Shown here piece after piece: positions 27,259 to 36,808 of a DNA stretch of 57,912 nt. The stretch's first letter is position 1; every line of letters starts with the position of its first letter. Under the pieces are notes generated by a model, which searched no databases, was not told where the DNA came from, and worked only from the letters and a program-made list of their open reading frames with translations. The DNA is from Bacteroidota bacterium. GTDB lineage: Bacteria; Bacteroidota; Bacteroidia; Flavobacteriales_D; Sanyastnellaceae. Location: assembly GCA_027621555.1 (NCBI GenBank), contig JAQCBJ010000009.1, positions 1-57,912 on the forward strand. The letters are read 5' to 3'. A program made the position numbers and the translations under genes.

Positions 27259-29874
27259 ATGGAATCACGCCGCATTCGACAGACTTTTTTGGATTTTTTC
27301 AAGGAAAAGGGACACCAAATCGTGCCTTCGGCCCCCATGGTCGTGAAGGACGACCCCACCTTGATGTTCATCAACGCCGGGATGAATCCGTTCAAGGATT
27401 TGTTCTTGGGCAACCAACCTGTGGAGCATGCGCGGATTGCGGACACCCAAAAATGCCTGCGCGTAAGCGGCAAGCACAACGACCTCGAGGAGGTGGGCGT
27501 GGACACGTACCACCACACCCTCTTTGAGATGCTCGGCAATTGGTCCTTCGGCGACTACTTCAAAGCCGAGGCCATCGACTGGGCGTGGGAACTCCTCACG
27601 GACCGGTATGGCCTTGAGAAGGATCGTCTGTACGTGACCGTTTTTGGCGGGGACGAAGGAGACGGGCTCCCTGCGGACGACGAGGCTCGCGCCCAATGGC
27701 GCAACCACGTTCCCGAGGGCCGCATTCTCGACGCGAGCAAGAAGGACAACTTCTGGGAGATGGGCGAGACCGGGCCATGCGGACCGTGCTCTGAAATCCA
27801 CATCGACTTGCGCAGCGACGAAGAACGCGCCAAGGTCGACGGCCGCGACATGGTGAACCAGGACCACCCTCAGGTCGTCGAGATTTGGAACCTCGTGTTC
27901 ATGGAGTTCAACCGCATGGCGGACGGCTCCTTGGTGCCTCTTCCCAACAAGCACATCGATACAGGGATGGGCTTTGAGCGCTTGGCCATGGCCATGCAAG
28001 GCGTCACGTCCAACTACGACACCGACATCTTCACGCCGCTTCTCGACGCCATCTCGAAGGCGTGCGGCAAGCCCTACCCCAAAGACGACAGCCAAGAAGC
28101 CATTGCGTTCCGCGTCATCGCCGACCACGTTCGTGCCGTGGCTTTTTCCATTGCCGACGGCCAGTTGCCATCCAACACCGGTGCCGGCTACGTCATCCGC
28201 CGCATCCTCCGCCGCGCGGTGCGCTACGGCTCCTCCTTCCTGGGAATGAACGAGCCGTTTATTCACCAACTCGTGGCCGTGCTCGACGCGCAGATGTCGG
28301 ACACTTTTCCTGAAATCAAAGCGCAGCGCGGTCTGATCGAACAAGTCATCGAGCAAGAGGAACAATCCTTCCTGCGGACCCTGGCTTCCGGCATGGACCG
28401 CCTGGCTGCTGCGACGTCGGGCATGACCGCAGGCGACGAATTGGCCGGCGACGTGGTCTTTGAGTTGTACGACACGTTTGGGTTTCCCGTCGATCTGACT
28501 GCCTTGATTGCAAGCGAGCAAAAGCTCAAGGTGGACGAGGCTGGATTCCAGTCTTTGCTCGACGCCCAAAAGAACCGCTCCCGCGAGGCCGGCAAAATCA
28601 CCGCCGACGATTGGCAAGTCGTTGCTGAAAGCAACGGCCCCACCGAATTCATCGGATACGACTACACGGAAGCCAGCGTCACGTTGCTCCGCTACCGGGA
28701 AGTCACGGCCAAGAAGAAAACCTTCGTCCAGGCGGTGTTTGACCGCTCCCCCTTCTACCCCGAAGGCGGAGGTCAAGTGGGCGACCGCGGCATGCTGACC
28801 TCCGACAACGGCACTGCCTACAAAGTGCTCGACACCAAGAAGGAAAACAACCTCATCGTCCACGTGCTCGATCGCGTTCCCGAAGGAAGCGCCTTCCAAG
28901 CCCAGGTCAACGTGGCAATGCGTGCGGCAAGCGCGCGAAACCACAGCGCGACCCACCTCATGCACGAAGCGTTGCGCGAAGTGCTCGGCACGCACGTGGA
29001 GCAGAAAGGCTCGCTCGTGAAGCCCGACGGCCTTCGCTTCGACTTCTCCCACTTCCAAAAAGTGACGGACGACGAACTCGCACGCATTGAATCGCTCGTC
29101 CAATCCCGCATCCTCGCGAATCACCCTTGTCAAGAGCACCGCGACCTCGCCATTGCCGACGCCCAAGCGGCTGGAGCCATGATGCTCTTTGGGGAGAAGT
29201 ACGGGGACACCGTTCGCATGATCGAATTTGGTTCCTCGAAGGAACTCTGCGGAGGCATCCACGTGCCCGCCACCGGCGCCATCGGCCCCTTCCGAATCGA
29301 AAGTGAAGGCGCCGTCGCCGCCGGCATCCGACGCATCGAGGCCCTCACCGGCGAAGCCGCGATGGAAGCTCAGCGGCACGAACGCGATCAACTCGCCGGC
29401 ATTCGAGCCATGCTCAAAGGCGCCGCCGACCCCGCCCAGGCCATCGATGACCTTCTGAAGTCGAACGCGAAAATGTCCAAGGACATCGAGGCCTTCCAAC
29501 GCGAAGCCGCAGGAAACGTGAAAGGCGACTTGGTTGCCGGCTTGAAGCAGGTCAATGGCGTGAACGTGGTGGGGGCCATCCTCGATCTGGACGCCAAGAA
29601 CATCAAAGACCTCGCATTCCAGCTCAAGGCTGAGCAAGCCCCCTTCTTTGGAGTGTTTGGCAGCAGTGCAGGCGGCAAGGTGACGCTGTCGATTGCGGTC
29701 AGCGACGACGTCGTGGCATCCCACGACCTGCACGCCGGAAACCTCGTCCGTGAACTAGCCGCTCACATTGGTGGAGGCGGCGGCGGCCAAGCCTTCTTTG
29801 CCACGGCCGGAGGCAAAAACGCGGACGGCCTGCAAGCCGCCATCGACGGAGCGCTCGCGAAAGTGGAGGGCTGA
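27259..29874 (+). CDS. alaS: Alanyl-tRNA synthetase
   Basis: Charges tRNA-Ala with alanine and edits mischarged serine and glycine. 871 residues from ATG 27259 (MESRRIRQTFLDFFKEKGH), the normal size. Class II catalytic core in the first ~400 residues (FINAGMNPFKDLFLG, NDLEEVGVDTYHHTLFEMLG), editing domain with the zinc motif NHSATHLMHEAL and ELCGGIHV, and a C-terminal Gly-rich C-Ala domain (GGGGGGQAFFATAGGKN). A frame open from 27214 would add 15 residues unlike the family. A weak TACTTTCA lies at 27232-27239. Confidence 0.97.
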   Translation: MESRRIRQTFLDFFKEKGHQIVPSAPMVVKDDPTLMFINAGMNPFKDLFLGNQPVEHARIADTQKCLRVSGKHNDLEEVGVDTYHHTLFEMLGNWSFGDYFKAEAIDWAWELLTDRYGLEKDRLYVTVFGGDEGDGLPADDEARAQWRNHVPEGRILDASKKDNFWEMGETGPCGPCSEIHIDLRSDEERAKVDGRDMVNQDHPQVVEIWNLVFMEFNRMADGSLVPLPNKHIDTGMGFERLAMAMQGVTSNYDTDIFTPLLDAISKACGKPYPKDDSQEAIAFRVIADHVRAVAFSIADGQLPSNTGAGYVIRRILRRAVRYGSSFLGMNEPFIHQLVAVLDAQMSDTFPEIKAQRGLIEQVIEQEEQSFLRTLASGMDRLAAATSGMTAGDELAGDVVFELYDTFGFPVDLTALIASEQKLKVDEAGFQSLLDAQKNRSREAGKITADDWQVVAESNGPTEFIGYDYTEASVTLLRYREVTAKKKTFVQAVFDRSPFYPEGGGQVGDRGMLTSDNGTAYKVLDTKKENNLIVHVLDRVPEGSAFQAQVNVAMRAASARNHSATHLMHEALREVLGTHVEQKGSLVKPDGLRFDFSHFQKVTDDELARIESLVQSRILANHPCQEHRDLAIADAQAAGAMMLFGEKYGDTVRMIEFGSSKELCGGIHVPATGAIGPFRIESEGAVAAGIRRIEALTGEAAMEAQRHERDQLAGIRAMLKGAADPAQAIDDLLKSNAKMSKDIEAFQREAAGNVKGDLVAGLKQVNGVNVVGAILDLDAKNIKDLAFQLKAEQAPFFGVFGSSAGGKVTLSIAVSDDVVASHDLHAGNLVRELAAHIGGGGGGQAFFATAGGKNADGLQAAIDGALAKVEG

Positions 29875-29888
29875 GGCCTTGAACAGAC

Positions 29889-29923
29889 ACAAAAAAGGCA
29901 CCCGAGTGGGTGCCTTTTTTTGT
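29889..29923. terminator. Bidirectional intrinsic terminator after alaS
   Basis: GGCACCC (29897-29903), GAGT loop, GGGTGCC (29908-29914), six A before and seven T after. It ends alaS and the convergent DUF5684-like gene. Confidence 0.9.
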
Positions 29924-29953
29924 GCCAGGAATGGAAGGGGTCAGGTCGTTGCG

Positions 29954-30373
29954 TTATGCCACAGCCATGTTGGACGAGCGTTCGTCTTTCTTCGAAGCCA
30001 AGGATCCGTAAACCGGACCTTGGTATTCTTCTTCCTCGCTCAATCCGAGGTTCAAAATGTAAAACACGTTGAACACCGAAGCGAGCACGTAATCCAAGGT
30101 GCTCTCCTTGCCAAACGTATTCGCCAATTCCAGAATGGTCCGGAAAAAGAAATACAGGTTGTACACAGGAATCAAGAAAAAGAGCGCGTGGCTCGCAGGA
30201 CGGCCAATGATGCGCATGGCCACAACCACGTTGTAACCTGGCACAATCACAGCCCAACCCGGTTGGTTGCACTTCACAAACAAGCGCCAGTTTCCTGCCA
30301 GTGCGATGAGCGTGATGAACAAGGCTCCGAGGGCCACGCCGCCGTCCAAATTGAAGGTGTCGAAGAAGTCCAT
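29954..30373 (-). CDS. DUF5684-like membrane protein
   Basis: 139 residues with three to four hydrophobic helices. The segment CNQPGWAVIVPGYNVVVAMR followed by IIGRPASHALFFLIPVYNLY is the pattern of the DUF5684 membrane family, also found next to signal peptidase domains in Bacteroidota. The C-terminal ~30 residues are charged and soluble (SEEEEYQGPVYGSLASKKDE). Stands alone between the alaS terminator and the sigma-54 regulator operon, with 120 bp upstream in which no convincing promoter was found. Biological role not known. Confidence 0.7.
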   Translation of the reverse strand: MDFFDTFNLDGGVALGALFITLIALAGNWRLFVKCNQPGWAVIVPGYNVVVAMRIIGRPASHALFFLIPVYNLYFFFRTILELANTFGKESTLDYVLASVFNVFYILNLGLSEEEEYQGPVYGSLASKKDERSSNMAVA

Positions 30374-30493
30374 GAGATTGGTTTGTCACGTGTAAGACGG
30401 ACACATTCGAGCAGGGTTGCCTCCATCTTGCTGAAAACCAACAAACCACACATATAATATTCGACAAACCCCGCGCTATCTAAGCGCACCACG

Positions 30494-31666
30494 TTACGCC
30501 AATTGCCCGTAGGTCTTCACGAGTTCACCGTCAATGGCACTTCCTGCAGGACAAAAAATAAGCAGTCGCTCCACCGCATTTCGAAGTTCCCGAACGTTGC
30601 CCGTCCACGGAGCTTTTTGCAAGGCGGACATCGCCTCTTTGGCCACCTTAGGGACAGGACGACCGGATTGAGCGCACAACACGTCGAGGAAGTGGGCCAC
30701 CAGCAGGGGAATGTCACTCGCCCGCTCCGCCAACGCCGGAACGTGCATGGGCACCACCGCCAACCGGTGGTAGAGATCCTCGCGGAATTCCCCGTTGGCA
30801 ATCGCGGCCTTCAAATCCTTGTTCGTCGCCGCCACGACGCGCACATCCACCGCGATGTCTTTGTCGCTCCCGACGCGAGAAATCTTGTTCTCCTGCAGCG
30901 CGCGAAGGACTTTGGCCTGCGCCGAAGCACTCATGTCCCCCACCTCGTCGAGAAACAGCGTACCCCCTTGAGCCTGCTCAAACTTGCCCTTCCGCTGGGC
31001 CACTGCACTTGTGAAGGCGCCTTTCTCATGCCCAAACAACTCACTCTCGATCAACTCCGACGGAATGGCCGCACAATTGACCTCCACGAAAGGCCCCGAG
31101 GCTCGGCCGGAGTTGTCGTGGATCTGTCGGGCGACGAGTTCCTTGCCCGAGCCGTTGGCTCCGGTGACCAACACGCGTGCGTCGGTGGGCGCCACCGTTT
31201 GAATCATGTGCAGAATCTGCTGGATGCCCTCCGACTCTCCCACGATGTGATGCGACTGGGAGGTGTGGACTTTCTTGGTCAGCACCTTGGTGGTTTCGAC
31301 GAGGGCCTCCCGCTCGAGCACGTTGCGCAACGTCACAAGCACGCGGTTCAGGTCGAGCGGTTTTTGAATGAAGTCGTACGCTCCCTTCTTGAGCGCGGCC
31401 ACCGCGGTGTCGACCGTGCCATGTCCTGAAATCATGATCACGGGTGTGGCGACGCCTTTCTTCGCGAGCATGTCCAACACGTCAAGGCCATCCATTTGGG
31501 GCATCTTGACGTCGCAGAAAATGGCGTCGTGTGCTGTTTTGGTGGCGGCCAAAATGCCATCCATCCCCGTGCCCGCCTCGGAAACCTTATGCCCCTCGTA
31601 TTCGAGGATTTCGCGCAGGCTCGCGCGGATGGGCTTTTCGTCGTCGATGATCAGGAGGTGGGCCAT
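30494..31666 (-). CDS. NtrC-type sigma-54 response regulator lacking a DNA-binding domain
   Basis: Two-component receiver fused to a sigma-54-activating AAA+ ATPase. 390 residues. Receiver 1-120 with Asp8/Asp9, phosphoacceptor Asp52 and Lys102. AAA+ domain ~140-365: Walker A GANGSGKE (169-176), sigma-54 contact loop GAFTSA (216-221, normally GAFTGA), Walker B GTLFLDE (235-241), WTGNVREL at 354-361. The protein ends ~29 residues after that motif, so the usual Fis-type helix-turn-helix is missing. Last gene of the run that starts at grpE; a CATCTTTG box at 31692-31699 could give it a separate promoter. No histidine kinase is in the window. Confidence 0.9.
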   Translation of the reverse strand: MAHLLIIDDEKPIRASLREILEYEGHKVSEAGTGMDGILAATKTAHDAIFCDVKMPQMDGLDVLDMLAKKGVATPVIMISGHGTVDTAVAALKKGAYDFIQKPLDLNRVLVTLRNVLEREALVETTKVLTKKVHTSQSHHIVGESEGIQQILHMIQTVAPTDARVLVTGANGSGKELVARQIHDNSGRASGPFVEVNCAAIPSELIESELFGHEKGAFTSAVAQRKGKFEQAQGGTLFLDEVGDMSASAQAKVLRALQENKISRVGSDKDIAVDVRVVAATNKDLKAAIANGEFREDLYHRLAVVPMHVPALAERASDIPLLVAHFLDVLCAQSGRPVPKVAKEAMSALQKAPWTGNVRELRNAVERLLIFCPAGSAIDGELVKTYGQLA

Positions 31667-31720
31667 GGGTTTGGGTTTGTCCGCTTCAGGTCAAAGATGG
31701 TGCCAAACCGCCAAAGCGCC

Positions 31721-32701
31721 TCACAACTCCGGAAGCAGCGGCAAGCCTTGCTCGATTCGGGAAAGCACCCCTTCGCGCAGAGCATACGGTGCGCGGCAAA
31801 TGGACGTCACCGTGCCCTGGTCCAGGACCCATTGAATCAAGGCCGCACTGTACGGCATCAGGTCGACACGAGCGGGATCCATGCCCGGCATCTTCGTCCG
31901 GTGGTGGACGTCGCGCTCCGTGAGTTGGGCGCACACGTCCGCCCACGCGTCGACGGGGATGGGGTCGGTTTCTGGGTGCGGCTCCGGCGATTGGGCATGG
32001 TCGGGACGCTCGACGCGCGTACGGGTTCCGACCAAGTCGGCGACCGTGTCAAACGAACCGCTCGCCCCCACAAGCAGGGTGGGCTTCAAGGCCTCAATGG
32101 CCGCGGCCAAGGGAGCCATGACGTCGTCGAAGTAGGGGCGCATTTTCGCCACGCCTTCCGCCCCAATCGGATCGGGAAAGTTCATCAACATGTGGAGGCG
32201 GGCTACGCCGGTGTCGAAGCTTTGGGCCCACTTGATGCCCTCAGCATCCCAAACGATGAACTCCACACTCCCCCCTCCAATGTCCATCGTCAGACACGTC
32301 TCGCTCGGCGGCTCCGGAAAATTGAGTCGGATGCCCTCTTGGATGAGGCGCGCCTCGTGCTGGCCTGAAATCACCTGAATCTCAAAGCCCGTCAGGGCCT
32401 TGGTTTGATCGACGAAGTCCTGGCCGTTTTTCGCGTCGCGCATGGCGCTCGTGGCCATCACGTACACCTCCTCCGCGCGGTAGTTCCGAATCGCCTCGCG
32501 CATGGAAACAAGGGCATCTAGGCCGCGCGCGATGCGGTCGGGTCGAATGACGCCCTTGGCGACCCCACCCTGGCCAAGCTTGACCGGGATGCGCTGCCCA
32601 AACACCGGAATCCACCCCGCCTCAGCCCCTACATCCACAATCCGGAGGTTGAATGTGTTGGTTCCACAATCGATGACGGCGACGCGGCGGAGGGTGTTCA
32701 T
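31721..32701 (-). CDS. Ppx/GppA-family exopolyphosphatase/pppGpp phosphatase
   Basis: ASKHA-fold phosphatase that degrades polyphosphate or converts pppGpp to ppGpp. 326 residues, the short single-module form without an HD domain. Phosphate-binding motifs: VAVIDCGTNTFNLRI (residues ~7-21), MATSAMRDAKNG, and MDIGGGSVEFI (~137-147). 21 bp after the ABC permease and 54 bp before the sigma-54 regulator. Substrate preference cannot be told from sequence; the context with stress chaperones fits a stress role. Confidence 0.88.
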   Translation of the reverse strand: MNTLRRVAVIDCGTNTFNLRIVDVGAEAGWIPVFGQRIPVKLGQGGVAKGVIRPDRIARGLDALVSMREAIRNYRAEEVYVMATSAMRDAKNGQDFVDQTKALTGFEIQVISGQHEARLIQEGIRLNFPEPPSETCLTMDIGGGSVEFIVWDAEGIKWAQSFDTGVARLHMLMNFPDPIGAEGVAKMRPYFDDVMAPLAAAIEALKPTLLVGASGSFDTVADLVGTRTRVERPDHAQSPEPHPETDPIPVDAWADVCAQLTERDVHHRTKMPGMDPARVDLMPYSAALIQWVLDQGTVTSICRAPYALREGVLSRIEQGLPLLPEL

Positions 32702-32722
32702 GCAGGTTGATTCGCGAGGTGA

Positions 32723-34084
32723 TCAGAGGGCGCCTTGGTCGGGACGAAGCGTCCAGCGAAGAATTTCTTTGAAACTGGGGCGCTTTCCGTACATCAAAAT
32801 GGCCACGCGGTACACGCGCGCAGCAAGCCCCACAAGCAGGGCAGCTGTGACGGCGAGCAAGGCCATGCTCAGCGCGACGTGCCACCACGGGACGCCCATG
32901 GGAAGACGCACCATCATCGAGATGGGCGACGAGAACGGCACAAACGAACTGACGATGGCCAAGGTGCTTTCCGGCGACTCGATGCTCAAGGAGGCCAAGA
33001 AATAGCTGAACATCAGAGGCAGCATGACCGGCAACAGCAAATACTGAGCGTCCGATTCCTGCTCCACCATGGCCCCGATGGTGGCGAAGAATGCGCCGTA
33101 CATCGCGTAGCCAAGCACAAAGTACACCGCGCCGCAGCCGAGCATGACACCCCACTGGATGTCAAGCAAAAACGCCAGTTCATCCTGTGCGGCCAAGACC
33201 GTGGCGAAGTCCGCCGTACCGGCGGTCATGCCTTGGGTCGCCGTCCAAGACTCCATCCACTCGCTTTGTTCGACCACGAGCCCAAGGGCAGTAAAGAGGA
33301 TCCAATTGAGAACGGCCCAAGCGAGGATTTGGGTGAGGCCGACAAGGCCAATGCCCGCAATTTTCCCAGCGAGCAACGTGCTTGGACGGACCGTGCTGAG
33401 CACCACCTCGACGATGCGGTTGGACTTTTCTTCGATCACGCCCCGCATCACGTGCATGCCGTAAATCAGGACGAACATGAGCATGAAGATGCTGAACGCA
33501 AACCCGAGGGCCCCGCGCTCCGCGCCCTTGCGCTCGCCCGTCGCCATGTCGAGTCCCACGAGGGTAACGTCCGTCTTGAGGCCCAGGTAGGCTTCGTAAT
33601 CGAGGTCGGACTGTTCGCGCACCTTGACGCGTTCGAGGGCTTGGCTGAAGTCGCGTTCCATCCAGCGTTTGGCCTTTCCACTTGGGGGAGCCAAATGCAG
33701 GAGCTGCGCCTTCTCGCTTTGCAGGATGCCGTCGTCGAGCTCCACCATGCAGGAAAAGCCTTCAGCTTCGAGCTCCTCACGCGATTTCACGTCGCGGCCA
33801 AACCGGTACGTGAGCATGTTTCGCTCGGGGTAGCAGGTCGGGCAGGTGGGGATGAACTGGCCGCTCTCCGCAGGCGCGGTCAGCAGCCCAGCGTGGTCGG
33901 CGACCCACACTTTGGTGGGCTCCTCGGTGCTTTGGGTCAGCAGGACCAGGCCGGCCACCAGTCCCACCATCAAGATGGGACCAAGCAAGGTCGCCACGAG
34001 AAAGGCGCGACGGCGAACGCGCGTCACGTATTCACGGCGGACCACCGTGGCCCAAATCTGGATCGCGCTCTTGGGCTGGGTCAT
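32723..34084 (-). CDS. ABC-2 type permease, NatB-like
   Basis: Membrane subunit of a two-component exporter. 453 residues: one N-terminal helix (FLVATLLGPILMVGLVAGLV), a long extracytoplasmic domain (~60-215), then five helices including VLIYGMHVMRGVIEEKSNRI and VVLSTVRPSTLLAGKIAGIG, the ABC-2 permease signature. It overlaps the ATPase gene by 4 bp (ATGA). NatA/NatB systems export sodium, but the substrate of this one is not known. Confidence 0.87.
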   Translation of the reverse strand: MTQPKSAIQIWATVVRREYVTRVRRRAFLVATLLGPILMVGLVAGLVLLTQSTEEPTKVWVADHAGLLTAPAESGQFIPTCPTCYPERNMLTYRFGRDVKSREELEAEGFSCMVELDDGILQSEKAQLLHLAPPSGKAKRWMERDFSQALERVKVREQSDLDYEAYLGLKTDVTLVGLDMATGERKGAERGALGFAFSIFMLMFVLIYGMHVMRGVIEEKSNRIVEVVLSTVRPSTLLAGKIAGIGLVGLTQILAWAVLNWILFTALGLVVEQSEWMESWTATQGMTAGTADFATVLAAQDELAFLLDIQWGVMLGCGAVYFVLGYAMYGAFFATIGAMVEQESDAQYLLLPVMLPLMFSYFLASLSIESPESTLAIVSSFVPFSSPISMMVRLPMGVPWWHVALSMALLAVTAALLVGLAARVYRVAILMYGKRPSFKEILRWTLRPDQGAL

Positions 34085-35031
34085 GGCGTGGCGGATTCAA
34101 CGGTTTGCACAAACACCTCCTCCATGGACAGACGAAGCGGGACAGCCTCGAGGACCTGGACGTGCTGAACGGCCCAGGACAAGAACTCTGGCATTCCCCA
34201 GCCTTCCGGAAGGGAGAGCTCAAGGTCGTGGATGGCCTCGGCGGCCGTCGCGGCACCATCGCGGGTCGACTTTGACAGCAATTCTGCACGGGCGCCGAGC
34301 TCAGCGACGAACGCCATCAGGTTGCCCCGAACCGCGACTCGGATTCGGCCCTTCCGGGCGTCTTCGCGGACCGCGTCGGTGGCGCCGGCGAGGACTTTTT
34401 GGCCTTTGTGAAGGAGAATGACTTCGTCGCAAAGCGCTTCCACCGAACCCATGTCGTGGGTCGAGAGAAGAAGCGTCGTGCCGTGGTCTTTGACCAAGCG
34501 CAGCATTTCGTTCCGGACGAGGCCGGCGTTGATCGGGTCGAGGCCGCTGAAGGGTTCGTCGAGGATGAGGAGCTCGGGGCGGTGCAGGACGGTGGCGATG
34601 AACTGGATTTTTTGGGCCATGCCCTTGCTCAGGTCGGCCACCTCGCGGTTCCACCACCCCTCGACTTCGAGCCGTTCGAACCAGCCTTTGAGCTCGCGCT
34701 CCGCGTCGGGGCGGGCCATGCCGCGCAACGTCGCGAAGTAGAGAACCTGCTCGGCCACGCGCATGCTTTTGTACAGCCCGCGCTCTTCCGGGAGGTATCC
34801 CATGCGTGTCAACAAATCGCGGTGGTGAGGCTGGCCCCACATGCGCAACTCGCCCCGGTCGGGCTTCGTGATGCCGGTCACCATGCGGAGCAGGGTCGTT
34901 TTCCCTGCGCCGTTGGGACCGAGCAACCCTACAATGCGTCCCGTCTGCACCTCCGCGTCAAGCGGGGCCAAGGCGACGTGGTCGCCAAACGACTTGCATA
35001 CGCCTTGGGTGTAGAGGACGGGTGTGGGCAT
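34081..35031 (-). CDS. ABC transporter ATP-binding protein, NatA-like
   Basis: Motor subunit partnering the next gene. 316 residues: Walker A GLLGPNGAGKTTLLRMV (~35-51), signature LSKGMAQKIQ, Walker B LLILDEPFSGLDP, switch STHDM. The signature starts LSKGM rather than LSGGQ, as in NatA-type ATPases. After the ATPase domain (~235 residues) comes a C-terminal DUF4162-like extension (KGRIRVAVRGNLMAFVAELG) ending SMEEVFVQTVE. It begins 2 bp after dnaJ, so it is almost certainly co-transcribed with the chaperone genes. Confidence 0.9.
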   Translation of the reverse strand: MPTPVLYTQGVCKSFGDHVALAPLDAEVQTGRIVGLLGPNGAGKTTLLRMVTGITKPDRGELRMWGQPHHRDLLTRMGYLPEERGLYKSMRVAEQVLYFATLRGMARPDAERELKGWFERLEVEGWWNREVADLSKGMAQKIQFIATVLHRPELLILDEPFSGLDPINAGLVRNEMLRLVKDHGTTLLLSTHDMGSVEALCDEVILLHKGQKVLAGATDAVREDARKGRIRVAVRGNLMAFVAELGARAELLSKSTRDGAATAAEAIHDLELSLPEGWGMPEFLSWAVQHVQVLEAVPLRLSMEEVFVQTVESATP

Positions 35032-35033
35032 GG

Positions 35034-36143
35034 TTACGAGAACATGTCCCGGACCTTGTCGAAGAAGCCGCGCTCTCCGTGATCCGGTTCAGGCTGAAAG
35101 TTCGCCGATTCGCGAAGATCTTCCAACGCCTTCGTCTCGTCTTTTGTCAACTTCTTGGGCGTCCAAACGTTGAGGTTGATCAACAAATCGCCGTTTCCGT
35201 AACTGTCCACCGCGGGCAATCCCTTGCCGCGCAGGCGCACAATTTTGCCGCTTTGGGTGCCGGCGTCGACCTTGATTTTGGCCTTGCCACCCAACAGCGG
35301 AACCTCGGCGGTCGAACCCAATGCGGCATCCACAAAACTGATGTAGTGGTCGTGGTGCAGGTTCTTGCCGTTCCGCTGGAACTTCTCGTGAGGAAGGACT
35401 TCCACCAACACGATGAGGTCCCCGGGAACACCTCCCATGGGCGCGCCGTTGCCTTCTCCTCGAACGCTGAGCTGCATGCCGTCCTCGACCCCCGCAGGAA
35501 TTTCGAGGTTGACCACCGCTTCTTCCCGCTTCATGCCCATCTCGTCCGTGCCGCTCGGCTTTCGCGTGATGCTTTGGCCCGTGCCGTGGCACACGTTGCA
35601 GGTCGAGGCCGTCTGCATTTGGCCAAGGATGGTGTTGGTCACGCGGCGCACTTGTCCAGTGCCGTGGCACGTCGTGCAATCGGCATGCTCCACACCCGGT
35701 GCCTGAACTTGCTTGAACACCTTGACCTTCTTGCTGACACCGTCAGCGACTTCTTCGAGGGTGAGTTTCACCTTGATGCGCAGGTTGGCGCCCTTCATGC
35801 GGCGCTTTCGACCGCCTCCACCTCCTCCCCCGCCAAAGGCACCTCCGAAGATGTCCCCAAACTGCGAGAAGATGTCGTCCATGTTCATGCTGCCCCCGCC
35901 AAATCCGCCGGGACCGCCACGCATGCCGTCGTGACCAAACCGGTCGTACTGCTGGCGCTTGGTGTCGTCACTCAGCACTTCGTAGGCCTCGGCCGCTTCC
36001 TTGAACTTCTCCTCCGCCGAAGCGTCGTCCGGGTTCTTGTCCGGGTGGAACTTCAGAGCCAGCTTGCGGTAGGCCTTCTTGATGTCGGCCGCCGAAGCGC
36101 CTTTGGAGACGCCGAGTGTTTCGTAGTAATCGCGTTTGGCCAT
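35034..36143 (-). CDS. dnaJ: Chaperone protein DnaJ with only two zinc motifs
   Basis: Hsp40 co-chaperone that delivers substrates to DnaK and stimulates its ATPase. 369 residues: J domain 1-70 with HPD at 33-35, Gly/Phe-rich linker ~73-112, zinc region, C-terminal substrate-binding beta domains. Normal DnaJ has four CxxCxGxG repeats; here only CTTCHGTG (156-163) and CNVCHGTG (182-189) are present, enough for one zinc site. The first and fourth repeats have been lost, as in related Flavobacteriales proteins. 6 bp after grpE. dnaK is not in the window. Confidence 0.95.
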   Translation of the reverse strand: MAKRDYYETLGVSKGASAADIKKAYRKLALKFHPDKNPDDASAEEKFKEAAEAYEVLSDDTKRQQYDRFGHDGMRGGPGGFGGGSMNMDDIFSQFGDIFGGAFGGGGGGGGRKRRMKGANLRIKVKLTLEEVADGVSKKVKVFKQVQAPGVEHADCTTCHGTGQVRRVTNTILGQMQTASTCNVCHGTGQSITRKPSGTDEMGMKREEAVVNLEIPAGVEDGMQLSVRGEGNGAPMGGVPGDLIVLVEVLPHEKFQRNGKNLHHDHYISFVDAALGSTAEVPLLGGKAKIKVDAGTQSGKIVRLRGKGLPAVDSYGNGDLLINLNVWTPKKLTKDETKALEDLRESANFQPEPDHGERGFFDKVRDMFS

Positions 36144-36149
36144 GATGCC

Positions 36150-36704
36150 TTATTGCCCCACCACCACCTTGGCGTAGCGCATGATTTTGTCGTTCAACTT
36201 GTAACCGGGCTCCACCACGTCGACCACCTTGCCTGCCAAGTCCGGCGTGGGTGCAGGGATGTTCGTGATGGCTTCATGCAGGTCGACGTCGAACGCGTCA
36301 CCCTGGTTGACCTCCATTTTGGCGAGGCCCTGCGCCTCGAGCAACTGACGAAGCTTGGTGTGAATCAACGCCTGGCCTTCGCGCGTCACGTTCCCATCGT
36401 CGCTGGGGTTGGCCGCCGCACGGTCGAAATCGTCAAGGACGGGCAAGAGCTTTTCGAGCACGTCCATCGACGCGTTGCGGATCAAATCACCGCGCTCACG
36501 CATGGTGCGCTTGCGGAAGTTGTCGAACTCGGCGTAAAGCCGCAAGTACTTGTCCTGCCAGTCCGTGGCTTCCTCGCCCGACTCTTTTTCCGCGGCTTCA
36601 GAAGCTGCCTCTTCTTGCGAGGTCGCATCGGTTTCCTGCGCGTTTTCCGGAGATCGGTCTTGGGGCTCCTTCACCTCGGGGTTGTTCACTTCTTCCGTGT
36701 TCAT
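36150..36704 (-). CDS. grpE: Nucleotide exchange factor GrpE
   Basis: Releases ADP from DnaK. 184 residues from ATG 36704 (MNTEEVNNPEVKEPQDRSPE). A disordered acidic N-terminus (~1-50) leads to a long helical dimerisation region (DKYLRLYAEFDNFRKRTMRE) and the C-terminal beta domain ending YKLNDKIMRYAKVVVGQ. An upstream in-frame start (36761) would add 19 residues not seen in the family. First gene of the grpE-dnaJ-ABC-Ppx-sigma-54 regulator run. Confidence 0.94.
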   Translation of the reverse strand: MNTEEVNNPEVKEPQDRSPENAQETDATSQEEAASEAAEKESGEEATDWQDKYLRLYAEFDNFRKRTMRERGDLIRNASMDVLEKLLPVLDDFDRAAANPSDDGNVTREGQALIHTKLRQLLEAQGLAKMEVNQGDAFDVDLHEAITNIPAPTPDLAGKVVDVVEPGYKLNDKIMRYAKVVVGQ

Positions 36705-36808
36705 GGCGTTCAGCGTTGTTCGTGTTGCGTTGCGATCGGCATAGGTCAAACCGCATGCCAAGCCGCTCCCGCGGCGCGAAGATGCGACATCGTGTCAGAA
36801 GAAAGCGA

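Noticed and set aside
27265-29733. Open frame of 822 codons on the minus strand opposite alaS
   Set aside because: Mirror of alaS in GC-rich codons; no family similarity, and alaS on the other strand is full length and unmistakable.
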